A DNA stretch of 38,948 nucleotides, from assembly GCA_002400985.2 (NCBI GenBank), contig NVRX02000007.1:24175-63122 (forward strand), written 5' to 3'. A model generated the notes under the pieces. The model was given only the letters and a program-made list of their open reading frames with translations, was not told the origin of the DNA and ran no database searches. This document shows positions 17,801-23,608 of the stretch, in pieces. Numbering within the stretch: position 1 is the stretch's first letter; each line of letters opens with the position of its first letter. This DNA comes from Candidatus Wolfebacteria bacterium. GTDB lineage: Bacteria > Patescibacteriota > Minisyncoccia > Phycocordibacterales > Phycocordibacteraceae. A program made the translations under genes and the position numbers.

Positions 17801-20800
17801 GAGAAGTAGTACCAATACCTATAGAGCCTGCAATCAATGTTCCACTGATATCAGAAGCTGTGCCATTTCCTACAGCAATCTTAGCGGCACCAAGTCTAGA
17901 AATACCTGAATCTATAGAAAGCAAAGAGCCAGATGAAGAGAACCCAAATACACCACTGCTGGCACCTATAAACCGTGAAGAATTCACCGCAAACCTGTCT
18001 GTGCCCCCTGTTGTAAATGCAAATCTTCCTGCACCATAACTATGTATTCCCGTGTCTAATTCATCGTTGAACGTAATAGACGGTGCTCCTGCAGTACCTG
18101 CTGGCACTGTTAACTGTCCGCTTCCTATTGTTAGAACGCCCTGAGGACTCGTAGTACCAATACCTACATTTCCACTCGTAGCAAGATACAGAGAAGACGT
18201 TGCTGTTAATGTGTTTGTGCCGTTGTAATACGGGAATTGCCCTACTGTTCCTGTAATAGCGGTAATAGCTGATGTACCGTTTCCTTGGAGTAGTCCTGTG
18301 AGTGTTGTTGCTCCCGTACCTCCGTTTGCTACGGGGAGCGTACCGGTAACACCACTCGTAAGCGGAAGTCCTGTTGCATTGGTAAGCACAGCAGCAGACG
18401 GAGTGCCAAGGGCTGGAGTAGTAAATGAAGGAGATGTGCCAAATACCAGAGCTCCTGTTCCCGTCTCATCTGTAATAGAGCTTGCCAGTACAGAGGATGC
18501 TGCCGACACAGAGACATTTCCATTACTGTCTACAAACAAAGACCGTGAAGCGGTAAGTCCTGAAAGGTTTAAAGCTCCTGACACTGAAAGGTTTGTTGAA
18601 GTAGCGTTTGTTGTTGTTCCGTTTGTTGCAGTGAAGTCAGTAAATGAAAGCAGAGACGGAAGAGAAAGTGTTGGATTTCCTGAGACACCGTCTCCATTGG
18701 TTACAGTAATTTCATTTGCAGTACCTGTAATTGTTCGTTGTGCCCATGTATCAGAACCTGTTCGTACTGCAATGCCTGTACTTGCAAGCCCTTCGAGTGC
18801 CGCAAGATCATTTGCGAGTACAAATGTTGGATTTCCTGCTGTTCCGTTAGCATTTGAAATGGTAAGTCCTGCCGCAGGAGCGGTAAGGCTCCGTGCCACA
18901 ACTCCAGAGGCAGCATTTGATGAAAGAAGTCCTGTTAGTCCTGAAAACGTAACGTCACTTGATACTGCAAGATTTGTACTTGTTGCATTAGTTGTTGTGC
19001 CATTTGTTGCATCATAGCTTGCAAAAATTGCAGTACCAGAGAATGTTGGAGATGTTCCAAACACAAGCGCGCCCGTACCTGTCTCATCTGTAATAGAAGC
19101 GGCGAGCACTGATGAAGCCGCAGATACTGCTGCATTTCCTGAAGCATCAAGAAATAGTGCACGTGATGCAGTAAGCCCTGATAGGTTCAAAGTTCCAGAC
19201 ACCGCAAGATTTGTGCTTGTGGCATTTGTTGTTGTGGCATTTGTAAAGAATGCATTTGTTGCAGTAAACAGTGAGCCATCAAATAGAAGGTTTGCACTAT
19301 CTCTCACTAACCCACCTATAGTTACGTATGGAATACGTCCAGAAGTAAGAGAAGTGATAGTGAGGTCTGTGGTAGTAGCGTATGTACTTGTAAGCCGTGG
19401 AAATACTGATGTAATAGAAGTGCTAGTAGCGGTAAAGTACTCTGCAACAGTTTGTCCGACAACTGAAAGCTTTGCATATGGAGAAGTAGTACCAATACCT
19501 ATGTCTCCATTTGAGGTAATGGTCAATCGCGTACTCCCATTTGTTTCAAAAGAAAGATTATTTGAGTCATTTGTTCCGAGGATAGCTTCTTCGCCAAAAC
19601 TGTTTCCACCTTGCTGAAAAAATCCAGATGCGAGTGATGTTGTAGATACAGTAAGTACCCCATTGTCATTTATAAGACCGTTTCCAAGCAGTGAGATGAA
19701 GTAGTTCCCTGTACCAAGACCTAATGTTGAAGTGAACAATGAAGTACTTGTGGCGTTTGTGCTCGTACTGCTTGTAAAGACTGCATCTGTTGCAGTAAAT
19801 ACAGAACCATCAAAGAGAAGATTTGCATTGTCTACAACTAACCCCCCAGTACTCACATACGGAATACGTCCTGACGTAAGACTGCTTATTGCAAGATTAG
19901 TTGTTGTGGCATTTGTAGTAGTGGCATTCGTTGCAACAAGATTTGTAATTGTCGCAGTAACAGCGTCTAATATTGAGGTATAGAAATTAGTACTTGTAGC
20001 GTTTGTAGTAGAAGCGTTTGTGGCAAATAGGTTTGTGCTTGTTGCATTAGTCGCAACCAGGTTTGTAAGTGTTGAAGTCCCTGCAATAAGGATTTCTGTA
20101 TATAAGTTTGTTGAAGTCGCATTTGTTGTAGTACCTGATGTAAACACGGCTGTTGTTCCTGTAAGAGGTCCGGTAAGTGTTGTGGTTGCTGCATTCAAAG
20201 TACCAAAGGTACCAGTATCTGAAGTCACTTTAGTCCCCGAGAAGGTTGATCCTGTTATTTCAGTATTCCTAATTACACCCCCAAGATATTCTCCGTCTCT
20301 AATTATTGTTCCGGTAATATCTTCGATTTTATTTAGAAACTGGAACGTTTGAATGTTTTGAATGATTTGCGCACCATTTGATCCTGTTAGTTTTTCAAGC
20401 TCAACAGAAAGTGCTGCATGTAGCGAGGTAATACTTTGATCAACATATGACTTTGTTACGTCAGTACTTGAGAAGAAGTTTTGTGTGACGTTCCTTGTGG
20501 TAGCGACATACACTGGCTCATCTTCCTTAATAACAATATTGGTTTGAGCAGGCCCCGGGTTCACAAGCAGCACAGGATCACTCTTCCGTCCAAAAATACG
20601 ATCAAACACATTCTGCGCACCACCAACAATACTTCCTAGTACACCCGCTCGTGTATCCTGAGCAATATTAAAAATATCTTTTGTTTGCTCAGAAGTAGAT
20701 ACCGCAATCTGTGAGAGTGTTTCAGTAACCCTACCTCCAGCATTCCTTGGACTTGTTACTGTTACCTGCACAGCTGGAATAAAGACTCTTTCGGCAACGT

Positions 20801-22070
20801 ATATACCTCCTTGTTCAATTTTGCTAACAATAAAATCAACAGCTACATCCAAACCTTTATTTGCAACAGCAAGAGAATCTCCAGGAAGCTCAAATCGAGC
20901 ATACGCATACCCACCGCCAAACTGCTCTCCTGTAAACTCTATAGAATCTTTGTACAGACCCGTAAGTAAATGAGTACTTTCAACAAAGCCGTATATAAAC
21001 CTTACGTATGTGCCCATTATTGCTTGACCAAGCCTTGGAGACGTAACACGAGCAGATTTTCCAATACTTTTACCTGCACTTGGAATAACCTGAGCTGAAC
21101 TCAATATCACATCTCCTGTATTGAGCGTGAGTGCCGCAAAAGTATTTGCAACAGCAAGACTTGCGTCAACAAATGCATATACTATTTCTTCTTCTTTTTG
21201 AGGAATACTCTGAGCAAAAGAAACAAATGTTGTCACACCGCCTGTGTAAGAATTCATGACCATTCGACTTCCTACTTGAGCAATATTTCGTGCAGCAGGT
21301 GCATTAGAAAATGTTTTTTCTCCAAGGAAACTTGCAAGAGCAACATAAGTTTCAACAGAAGACTTTGCTGCAACAATACTATTTTTTCCAATAGATTTAT
21401 ATCCCCTCCAAAGATCTCCTACCTTTGGAAGTTTGATACTTCTATTCTGAACAGAGTATCTAACAGCACTCGTCTGCACTCCTTTGTATTCAAACCTTCC
21501 ACCAAAATCTTCTAAAGCTAAAAATCCTTCTTCAAAAATACTTGGTGCTTCTATACGTAGTTCTCTACTCTGTACATTTTGTGTAGCTACGTAGTTGCTG
21601 TGTGCAATCTCTGGGGTACGCACTGCTCGAGAGAAGTTTCTGTGAATACTTAGAGCTTGATCATTTATGGTGCTAACAATTCTTTCTGGAAGAGTTGCAA
21701 ATCCTGACGCATGCACCAATGAGTATCCTCCAAAAACAATTAATGTTGCCATAACAAAAGAAGCAGCTCCTTCGAATAAAATTCGATCAGCAAATGAAGT
21801 AAAGTGTTTCTTAACTTCAATTTTTGATTTTTGTACACTAGTATATTCTGTCTTTCGTTCTCTTGAGAGTGATTCTTTTTTAATTTCTTTAGAAGCTTCT
21901 CTTAAATCAAAGAAGGCAAGCAGCGCATCTTTTTCTACAGCCCATGTTCGTCCAATTCTTATTGCAGGGATCCTTCCTTGCCGAGCAAGCCTACTTACAT
22001 AATCAGAAGTTCGCCCTATTAAGAGCGAGGCTTCTTTTGTTGAAATGAATTTTTTATTGTCGGCAGACAT
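8808..22070 (-). CDS. Giant HTH-anchored, phage-tail-fibre-like surface protein with tandem S74 chaperone domains
   Basis: 4420 residues, one third of the window. Residues 8-55 are an excisionase/MerR-like helix-turn-helix (STKEASLLIGRTSDYVSRL, GRIPAIRIGRTW). A basic linker leads to one membrane span at about 97-120, followed by an outside segment. A Thr/Asn-rich region (NATSTN copies, about 640-1160) leads into about 33 copies of GNVGIGTTSPxxxLxV (about 853-3960), the beta-helical repeat of phage tail fibres. Two S74-type intramolecular chaperone domains follow, each with a Ser-Lys dyad five residues apart (Ser3863/Lys3868 and Ser3982/Lys3987). Two DUF5011-like Ig domains (about 4216-4410) end the protein. 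There is no signal peptidase site and no LPXTG. It is probably a trimeric fibre anchored by its N-terminus with the HTH inside the cell. As in RodZ, the HTH could bind protein, not DNA. The -10 box TGCTAAAAT lies 26 nt upstream. Confidence 0.9.
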   Translation of the reverse strand: MSADNKKFISTKEASLLIGRTSDYVSRLARQGRIPAIRIGRTWAVEKDALLAFFDLREASKEIKKESLSRERKTEYTSVQKSKIEVKKHFTSFADRILFEGAASFVMATLIVFGGYSLVHASGFATLPERIVSTINDQALSIHRNFSRAVRTPEIAHSNYVATQNVQSRELRIEAPSIFEEGFLALEDFGGRFEYKGVQTSAVRYSVQNRSIKLPKVGDLWRGYKSIGKNSIVAAKSSVETYVALASFLGEKTFSNAPAARNIAQVGSRMVMNSYTGGVTTFVSFAQSIPQKEEEIVYAFVDASLAVANTFAALTLNTGDVILSSAQVIPSAGKSIGKSARVTSPRLGQAIMGTYVRFIYGFVESTHLLTGLYKDSIEFTGEQFGGGYAYARFELPGDSLAVANKGLDVAVDFIVSKIEQGGIYVAERVFIPAVQVTVTSPRNAGGRVTETLSQIAVSTSEQTKDIFNIAQDTRAGVLGSIVGGAQNVFDRIFGRKSDPVLLVNPGPAQTNIVIKEDEPVYVATTRNVTQNFFSSTDVTKSYVDQSITSLHAALSVELEKLTGSNGAQIIQNIQTFQFLNKIEDITGTIIRDGEYLGGVIRNTEITGSTFSGTKVTSDTGTFGTLNAATTTLTGPLTGTTAVFTSGTTTNATSTNLYTEILIAGTSTLTNLVATNATSTNLFATNASTTNATSTNFYTSILDAVTATITNLVATNATTTNATTTNLAISSLTSGRIPYVSTGGLVVDNANLLFDGSVFTATDAVFTSSTSTNATSTSLFTSTLGLGTGNYFISLLGNGLINDNGVLTVSTTSLASGFFQQGGNSFGEEAILGTNDSNNLSFETNGSTRLTITSNGDIGIGTTSPYAKLSVVGQTVAEYFTATSTSITSVFPRLTSTYATTTDLTITSLTSGRIPYVTIGGLVRDSANLLFDGSLFTATNAFFTNATTTNATSTNLAVSGTLNLSGLTASRALFLDASGNAAVSAASSVLAASITDETGTGALVFGTSPTFSGTAIFASYDATNGTTTNATSTNLAVSSDVTFSGLTGLLSSNAASGVVARSLTAPAAGLTISNANGTAGNPTFVLANDLAALEGLASTGIAVRTGSDTWAQRTITGTANEITVTNGDGVSGNPTLSLPSLLSFTDFTATNGTTTNATSTNLSVSGALNLSGLTASRSLFVDSNGNVSVSAASSVLASSITDETGTGALVFGTSPSFTTPALGTPSAAVLTNATGLPLTSGVTGTLPVANGGTGATTLTGLLQGNGTSAITAITGTVGQFPYYNGTNTLTATSSLYLATSGNVGIGTTSPQGVLTIGSGQLTVPAGTAGAPSITFNDELDTGIHSYGAGRFAFTTGGTDRFAVNSSRFIGASSGVFGFSSSGSLLSIDSGISRLGAAKIAVGNGTASDISGTLIAGSIGIGTTSPEGNLHIFDGPVGTADVNYKNLVIEDNGSSGINILSGTSQPGGIVFGDSADSDIGSIVYSHSNNSLAFTTNASEALRIDSSGNVGIGTTSPAYLLDVDGDFRVGEAGSSNALFVDATAGRVGIGTIAPGVQFEVNGNASAIAAVLQDDFVSNRYQFTTGGNNLDSFLNVNADSSRAAHVRSVSGSLIADLTAGFGRVGIEYAGASLVLRSGGANNLTLTTGGDATLLGKLIVSGAGDSTFVGNVGIGTTSPFSKLSVAGNGYFDGTLTASSITATSSISAPYFTATDASATSTFAGGFAVETSGLVYDFSTNNVGIGTASPTDALHIVNASNAPLIVESTDSVSGINLKDSNGDNYIYGLLTRFGLNDSTPDATLEIAQSTAGDYLNISSAAANDGDILTVDSSGNVGIGTTSPQSKLHVSDGFSGITPIAGSVLTLESNSNAFLSFLTPSSAEGAVLFGDEGGNIRGAVLYNHPNDRLDFRTGGNSTRMSIDSSGNVGIGTSTPSNKLDVNGNLGLLGAGALRLYNTANNAFATLQFDNSNNEVDINYPFHITAASSLAALSIDQTSTGDILNLFDNGTEVLTVLDGGNVGIGTTTPGAKLSIQGSNGATGTVAHANADELLIDNNGNGGITILSGSTSKGNIWFGDSSAQAQGRIEYDHNIDALLLYSNAAERIRIDSSGNVGVGTTSPGTVYPSTFAGADTDSRSLTIQGQTDASGDTGLFLRRYDDAVGIDIYQNNGSGTAYIDSRWDSTGTSFQFRARTAGTAVNTLTILGTGNIGIGTTAPTSPLLVAASTAPDIKLRPNTAFNSIDTILGDINFAGLDITAGDEAIGARIRVESDAAWSTSAGTNANARTRFSFYTNNGTTLAERVRIDNAGNVGIGTTTPTYLLDVDGDFRVGEAGSSNALFVDATAGRVGIGTASPAEMLDVEGDILVNERISTTGASRKFYFKGSSTGDYAALGARGSSDTVDVDVISWTPGGNVGIGTTSPQKKLEISDTENTILRLASTANKTWVVGDVQSGIEFYGADGSAPGAGIKGSIKLLARDTFGGRFDFVISTADSSSNEVERLRIDTDGNVGIGTTTPNAKLNVLLSGTSNSLVDASNTIAVFQNSASGNARVDIISGTTNQSILQLGDIADDDIGAVVYDNSTNALSFRTNNTSNRLVIDSSGNVGIGTASPAANLHLKSSGNTVFKIDSSFSGSTTTGFTVNTVGDTSAAVITFTKSDVTRGSIKYEHNATASDEKITLSVAGGSPKLTILGSGNVGVGTSTPAGKLHVWSGAAIAPSSFADDLVVESAGATGISILAGNTNGSVIFFGDTDSSTSGRINYENSTDSFGFFTAGGERIRIDSSGNVGIGDTTPNHKLDVEGNIGLSASSYINWADTTGTTGYGFRDNGGTIEYKNNAGSWASFSNTAGGWTDGGTNVYTTTLTDSVGIGTTTPEYLLDINDDATTGAGLRVTGGGVGGPLAIFTRDVGSTGSISINSSGGSPQITFASSANTFAVGTSGSTFKISDSAAVDTNDRLVIVSSGNVGIGTTTPGALLELSKTSGTADLKLTGSGANVVHTVTDEYDINYTRTTGGAIIDFVAKAGDGTSNGEYRFGLNSGSTGINKIVLFEPNGSTIQTSISSSGGSTYFNAQGGNFGIGTTAPGEALEVYGSSSNIEISNTAETESGLFFTDSAAPTTQYAKILFDSGSTAGGTANTLNFYTSSATSRLTIDNTGNVGVGETAPSSILELKSTTSNNILTFETTGLAATIPPASNFGQLDFYSSDASGQGAGNVASIRAYQFVNSGFARAGLGFFTADRESDANPVERLTIDQSGNVGIGTTSPSEILSITADAGATGLTPGTILIDNTQAFVAAEELGGVLAFSASGDANNPAINDVVSTIASVNINTGSQFGLSFSTLTNTDTSVQERLRIDHNGNIGIGTASPSEALNVIGNILGTGRIRSKAGTLGDVAYANGSDHNNGLYFPASDTLALVTGSQDRLHITSSGNVGIGTDVPASKLDVKASASNLNISQVLASDGGLLSAIFSDGSENAWLRLYTTSASETIRLNTAGNSYFNGGNVGIGTTTPSDLLTLNKSGGGNEVGIKFVDPSNTAYGARVYFDDTDNVLNFGIVNLDVTTDAVSINRSTGNVGIGTSTPEHLLDINDDAATGTGLRVTGGGSGGNLATFTRDVGSTGTININSSSGNPQISFDSGSNTFAVGTVGTSFKISDNTYIGTTDRLVIDSSGNVGIGTASPSHPLEVTGDALFGTEGVSEVFLGSSINSGTHEGLGIWHDGTTGYIASIDAGTAWQDIDFDVKDFIVNANAGDTNFIVKASGNVGVGTTSPGTILDVYNAVGANVLTVGSGVAAARILFDTTSIAAGDTKIDANTDQLLFYTGATARLTILGNGNVGVGDTSPAYKLEVGGGDVNTVAGGYRDAGTCVAGTCASDINLKTNVASVSNALATIANLNPVSFEFIDTQYGSGTQYGFIAQEIETVFPELVGVAENGYKTVQYGLQTQIYALAALKEIGDALSIDGVGNIGIGTSTPEYKLHVLGDIAATSFINISTREAKKGITYLDEARKEDILETLKAVQIAEYRYNYESDSNPLRLGLIAEEAPSEILSVSGKGVDIYKLATFTLASVQQIAIQLETLEERIAALEASGVIAGSGGVFSTSTLKSAFAELGVLIEKGFAQFDKLAFTQLIAQKDSAGEAAAGNGTIYSGNKLVHVENSQIKPSAKVFITFTSPVVGSWFITDKANGSFRVVLDQVQTVDVTFDYFIVQTERDVEPTSESGVVDTENPVITILGANPYYIATGTEFVDPGVSITDNVDENLSYTLFVDGYAAETNPLDTSAVGSHILTYKVLDTAGNLVTETRSVVVGSGVGLTSTAETASTTPAVATTTPPVVEETDTVAPEISLVGSAAIALSVGDAFIDEGATAIDDVDGDITADIVVGGAVDTGAAGLYTLTYTVLDTAGNESSVSRIVTVSEVVVEEVATTTPETV
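9846..10127 (-). other. Second S74-type intramolecular chaperone domain (within giant gene)
   Basis: Encodes residues about 3982-4075. The domain opens with STREAKKGI, where Ser3982 and Lys3987 are spaced as in the Ser-Lys dyad of endosialidase-type tail proteins. It continues with LRLGLIAEEAPSEIL, corresponding to the conserved GfIAQEv segment. It ends in a coiled-coil-like QLETLEERIAALEA. Confidence 0.75.
10220..10484 (-). other. First S74-type intramolecular chaperone domain (within giant gene)
   Basis: Encodes residues about 3863-3950. SDINLKTNV carries Ser3863 and Lys3868, the likely autocleavage dyad. FEFIDTQYG and YGFIAQEIETVFPELV are the textbook S74 core, and VQYGLQTQIYALAALKEI is the terminal helix. 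Confidence 0.85.
15049..15128 (-). repeat. Copy 1 of an exact 80-bp internal repeat
   Basis: 80 bp identical to 17440-17519, both inside the giant gene in the same frame, encoding LLDVDGDFRVGEAGSSNALF and the following residues. All other repeat copies are much more diverged, so this points to recent duplication or gene conversion. Confidence 0.85.
17440..17519 (-). repeat. Copy 2 of an exact 80-bp internal repeat
   Basis: Identical to 15049-15128 at an offset of 2391 bp, which is 797 codons, so recombination between the copies would stay in frame. Confidence 0.85.
18585..20150 (-). repeat. Thr/Asn-rich NATSTN coding repeats
   Basis: The N-terminal stalk of the giant protein contains repeated TTNATSTNL and TNATTTN blocks plus repeated ASxxLAASITDETGTGALVFGTSPTF units. 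The region is low in complexity and biased to Thr, Asn, Ser and Ala. Confidence 0.75.
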
Positions 22071-22096
22071 AGGTTCGTAAGGGCGATTTCCTTATT

Positions 22097-22105
22097 ATTT
22101 TAGCA
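22097..22105 (-). promoter_or_regulatory. Putative extended -10 of the giant gene
   Basis: On the reverse strand TGCTAAAAT lies 26 nt before the giant gene's ATG. This gene, unlike its neighbours, would therefore have a short leader of about 19 nt. An AAGGA lies in that leader but is about 17 nt from the ATG, too far for a normal ribosome site. A second TAAAAT box lies at 22108-22113. Confidence 0.4.
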
Positions 22106-22155
22106 GTATTTTAGGGATAGTGCGTATACAACATGTGGATACTAATTACAGTAAA

Positions 22156-22171
22156 TACGTAGATTACGTAG
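22156..22171 (+). promoter_or_regulatory. TACGTAG-N2-TACGTAG element upstream of giant gene
   Basis: Two direct copies of TACGTAG at a 9-bp period, about 50 bp upstream of the giant gene's -10 box. Each copy contains the palindrome TACGTA. The element matches 29168-29183 at 15 of 16 positions. Confidence 0.5.
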
Positions 22172-22223
22172 TTGAAGTAATTTACCGAGAAACACAACAG
22201 AAAAGGAGGTTTTGATCTTATCC

Positions 22224-22274
22224 AAAAGTCTTTTGATTGTTAAAATATTAAGTATTTTAGGAAAAAAGACTTTT
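22224..22274. repeat. Nested inverted repeat
   Basis: The outer arms AAAAGTCTTTT (22224-22234) and AAAAGACTTTT (22264-22274) enclose an inner hairpin TAAAATA-TTAAG-TATTTTA (22241-22259). The outer arms are perfect over 11 bp. It could fold in RNA from either strand. It is not a standard terminator. Confidence 0.6.
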
Positions 22275-22716
22275 TTTACACAGATAAAGAGTCCTTAAGC
22301 CTTACCTTTCGACAGTAAAACTAATAGACTTAGCTAAAGCACCCTATTGCAATGATCTAATGCTTCAATTTTTATAGCGTTCGTTTTGCGACATAATAAT
22401 TCAAGACAGTACCTGCATACCTAATGTTTTAAACATAAAAATACACTTCTTTTATTGTGCACCCTTTCAGATAAGTCATAAGCATAAAATATTAACTCAT
22501 CCGAGATGCCTCTATACAAAGAATGTTTAATACAAAAATACTCAAGTTTATATACAAATAATATTGCCCTGAATGGCGCACATAAACCAACATTTACCGC
22601 AAAACTTACAAAATCCACAGATCTGACTGATACTATAAAAAAAACTTTGTACGAAGCATCTTCCAAAACCCTTATCTATAGGCAATCTCGCTTATCTCGT
22701 TTAGAATGTTTTCATT

Positions 22717-22743
22717 ATAATAGCCACATATAGTGGCTATTAT
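22717..22743 (-). terminator. 11-bp hairpin downstream of the 258-aa gene
   Basis: Perfect arms ATAATAGCCAC and GTGGCTATTAT around a 5-nt loop, 25 nt after the stop codon of the 258-aa HTH protein. There is no U-tract, so it may be an RNA 3' end stabiliser or an operator as much as a terminator. Short flanking TCGTTTA and TAAACGA form an outer inverted pair. Confidence 0.45.
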
Positions 22744-22768
22744 CGGCTATCTCGAGTAAACGAAATGC

Positions 22769-23545
22769 TTATTTTGACTCAAATCTTTGAATACCTAAAA
22801 CATAGTCTTCCACTCCTTGGTAAGCACCTGCAAGCGGTGTGTCATCACCTTTTGTAAGAACATACCCTGCTGTTACTGTAATTACTCCCACAAACATAAG
22901 TGCTCCTACTGCAGCTAGCGCAAGCCCTGTCCCCGACCAAGATCTCTGTACCGGCAAAGGACTTAGAATACTTTCTTCCGCAATAATCCCTATCTTTTCT
23001 TCTGTAACTTCTTCTTTAATTTCCTCTATAGGAGTAACTGCTTCTGACTCTGGCTCTGACTTCTTAATTATAGGAACCTCCTGTTCCACAGTAATAGGAA
23101 CAACTTCCCCTCTTTCCTCTTCACTTAAAAAGATTTCTTCCTCCTCAGCAGGAACGCTCTTCTGAGCCTTGTACCACTCCTGCCAAGCACCTTGCATTTC
23201 ATCCAAAGCAACAGGCTCGTCAACTTCTTTTTGTATAGAAACTTCTTCCTCTTTAGACTCAACAATTTTCTCTTCTTCTTCCACAGCTTCTCCCGCAACA
23301 CTAACTAATACTTCAAGTGCTGGAGAGTTCCTCTCTTCTTCATCTTTCTTGAGTAAAATTTTTGCTTCACCAAACTTATGTTTTGTAATTGACTCTTCAC
23401 TTATATACCAATTACGTCCAACAAGTTGAGCATCGATTTTCCCCTGCCGAGCGAGCTGCCCAACATAATCTGTAGTGTACCCAGTAATCTCTGCAGCACG
23501 TTTTGTTGCAAGATATGCCTTCCCGTTTAGTGTTAACTCTTTCAT
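22769..23545 (-). CDS. Membrane-tethered helix-turn-helix protein (258 aa)
   Basis: Residues 10-57 form the same excisionase/MerR-like HTH as in the giant fibre (YLATKRAAEITGYTTDYVGQLARQGKIDAQLVGRNWYI). A very acidic linker follows (about 66-200, rich in Glu). A single membrane span lies at 206-230 (GLALAAVGALMFVGVITVTAGYVL), with a short 28-residue tail outside. The HTH would face the cytosol. Shared residues with the giant protein's HTH include TDYV/SDYV, LARQG, I-A and GR-W, so the two domains are paralogous. Its -10 box is 7 nt from the ATG, and a perfect palindrome fills the promoter spacer. It is probably a membrane-bound regulator or DNA tether, perhaps acting on itself and on the giant gene next to it. 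That is inference. Confidence 0.82.
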   Translation of the reverse strand: MKELTLNGKAYLATKRAAEITGYTTDYVGQLARQGKIDAQLVGRNWYISEESITKHKFGEAKILLKKDEEERNSPALEVLVSVAGEAVEEEEKIVESKEEEVSIQKEVDEPVALDEMQGAWQEWYKAQKSVPAEEEEIFLSEEERGEVVPITVEQEVPIIKKSEPESEAVTPIEEIKEEVTEEKIGIIAEESILSPLPVQRSWSGTGLALAAVGALMFVGVITVTAGYVLTKGDDTPLAGAYQGVEDYVLGIQRFESK

Positions 23546-23552
23546 TAGATAC

Positions 23553-23582
23553 AGTATAACCGAGACACATGTGTCTCGGCAA
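23553..23582 (-). promoter_or_regulatory. Promoter of the 258-aa HTH gene with 20-bp palindrome in the spacer
   Basis: On the reverse strand a weak -35 TTGCCG (23577-23582), an 18-nt spacer and TATACT (23553-23558) lie 7 nt before the ATG at 23545. The perfect palindrome CCGAGACACATGTGTCTCGG (23560-23579) fills the spacer, the position used by MerR-type activators. No U-tract follows, so it is unlikely to be the gatB terminator. Confidence 0.6.
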
Positions 23583-23608
23583 GAACAGCCTCAATATAAC
23601 CCTATTCT

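Larger units (their letters stand above)
10160..19520 (-). repeat. Array of about 33 GNVGIGTTSP-type repeats (coding)
   Basis: Inside the giant gene, about 33 degenerate copies of a coding unit centred on SSGNVGIGTTSPxxKLDV recur at irregular intervals of roughly 35-130 residues. At DNA level the forward strand shows a recurring CCTACGTTTCC block. Spacer segments differ in sequence, but some are near duplicates of each other (for example 11090-11370 and 13200-13490). Confidence 0.85.
22071..22768. other. Structured 698-bp intergenic region between the two HTH-membrane genes
   Basis: This is the longest non-coding stretch of the window and is AT-rich. It contains the giant gene's extended -10 (22097-22105), the TACGTAG pair (22156-22171), an orphan AAGGAGGT (22203-22210), a nested inverted repeat (22224-22274) and an 11-bp hairpin (22717-22743). 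DnaA-box-like 9-mers are scattered through it (TGTGGATAC at 22134, TTATCCAAA at 22218, TTTTACACA at 22274). Two overlapping ORFs of 75 and 81 codons on opposite strands show no domain, promoter or ribosome site that I can support. No tRNA or known structured RNA was recognised. Confidence 0.7.

Noticed and set aside
18298-19017. 239-codon forward-strand ORF within the giant gene
   Set aside because: It is antisense to the fibre repeats. Its Val/Ala/Ser-rich translation mirrors the repeated NATSTN coding DNA and has no domain. The same holds for the many other forward-strand ORFs between 8.8 and 22 kb.
22203-22300. Leader ORF after the AAGGAGGT site
   Set aside because: The only start (TTG) is 2 nt from the site, too close, and the 28 codons run through the nested inverted repeat.
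22421-22733. Two overlapping ORFs (75 codons forward, 81 reverse) in the long intergenic region
   Set aside because: They overlap on opposite strands, show no recognisable domain, no -10 box at the usual distance and no ribosome site. I leave the region as non-coding.
23560-23579. 20-bp palindrome as gatB terminator
   Set aside because: It lies 30 nt after the gatB stop but has no loop of its own and no U-tract, and it sits exactly between the -35 and -10 boxes of the next gene.
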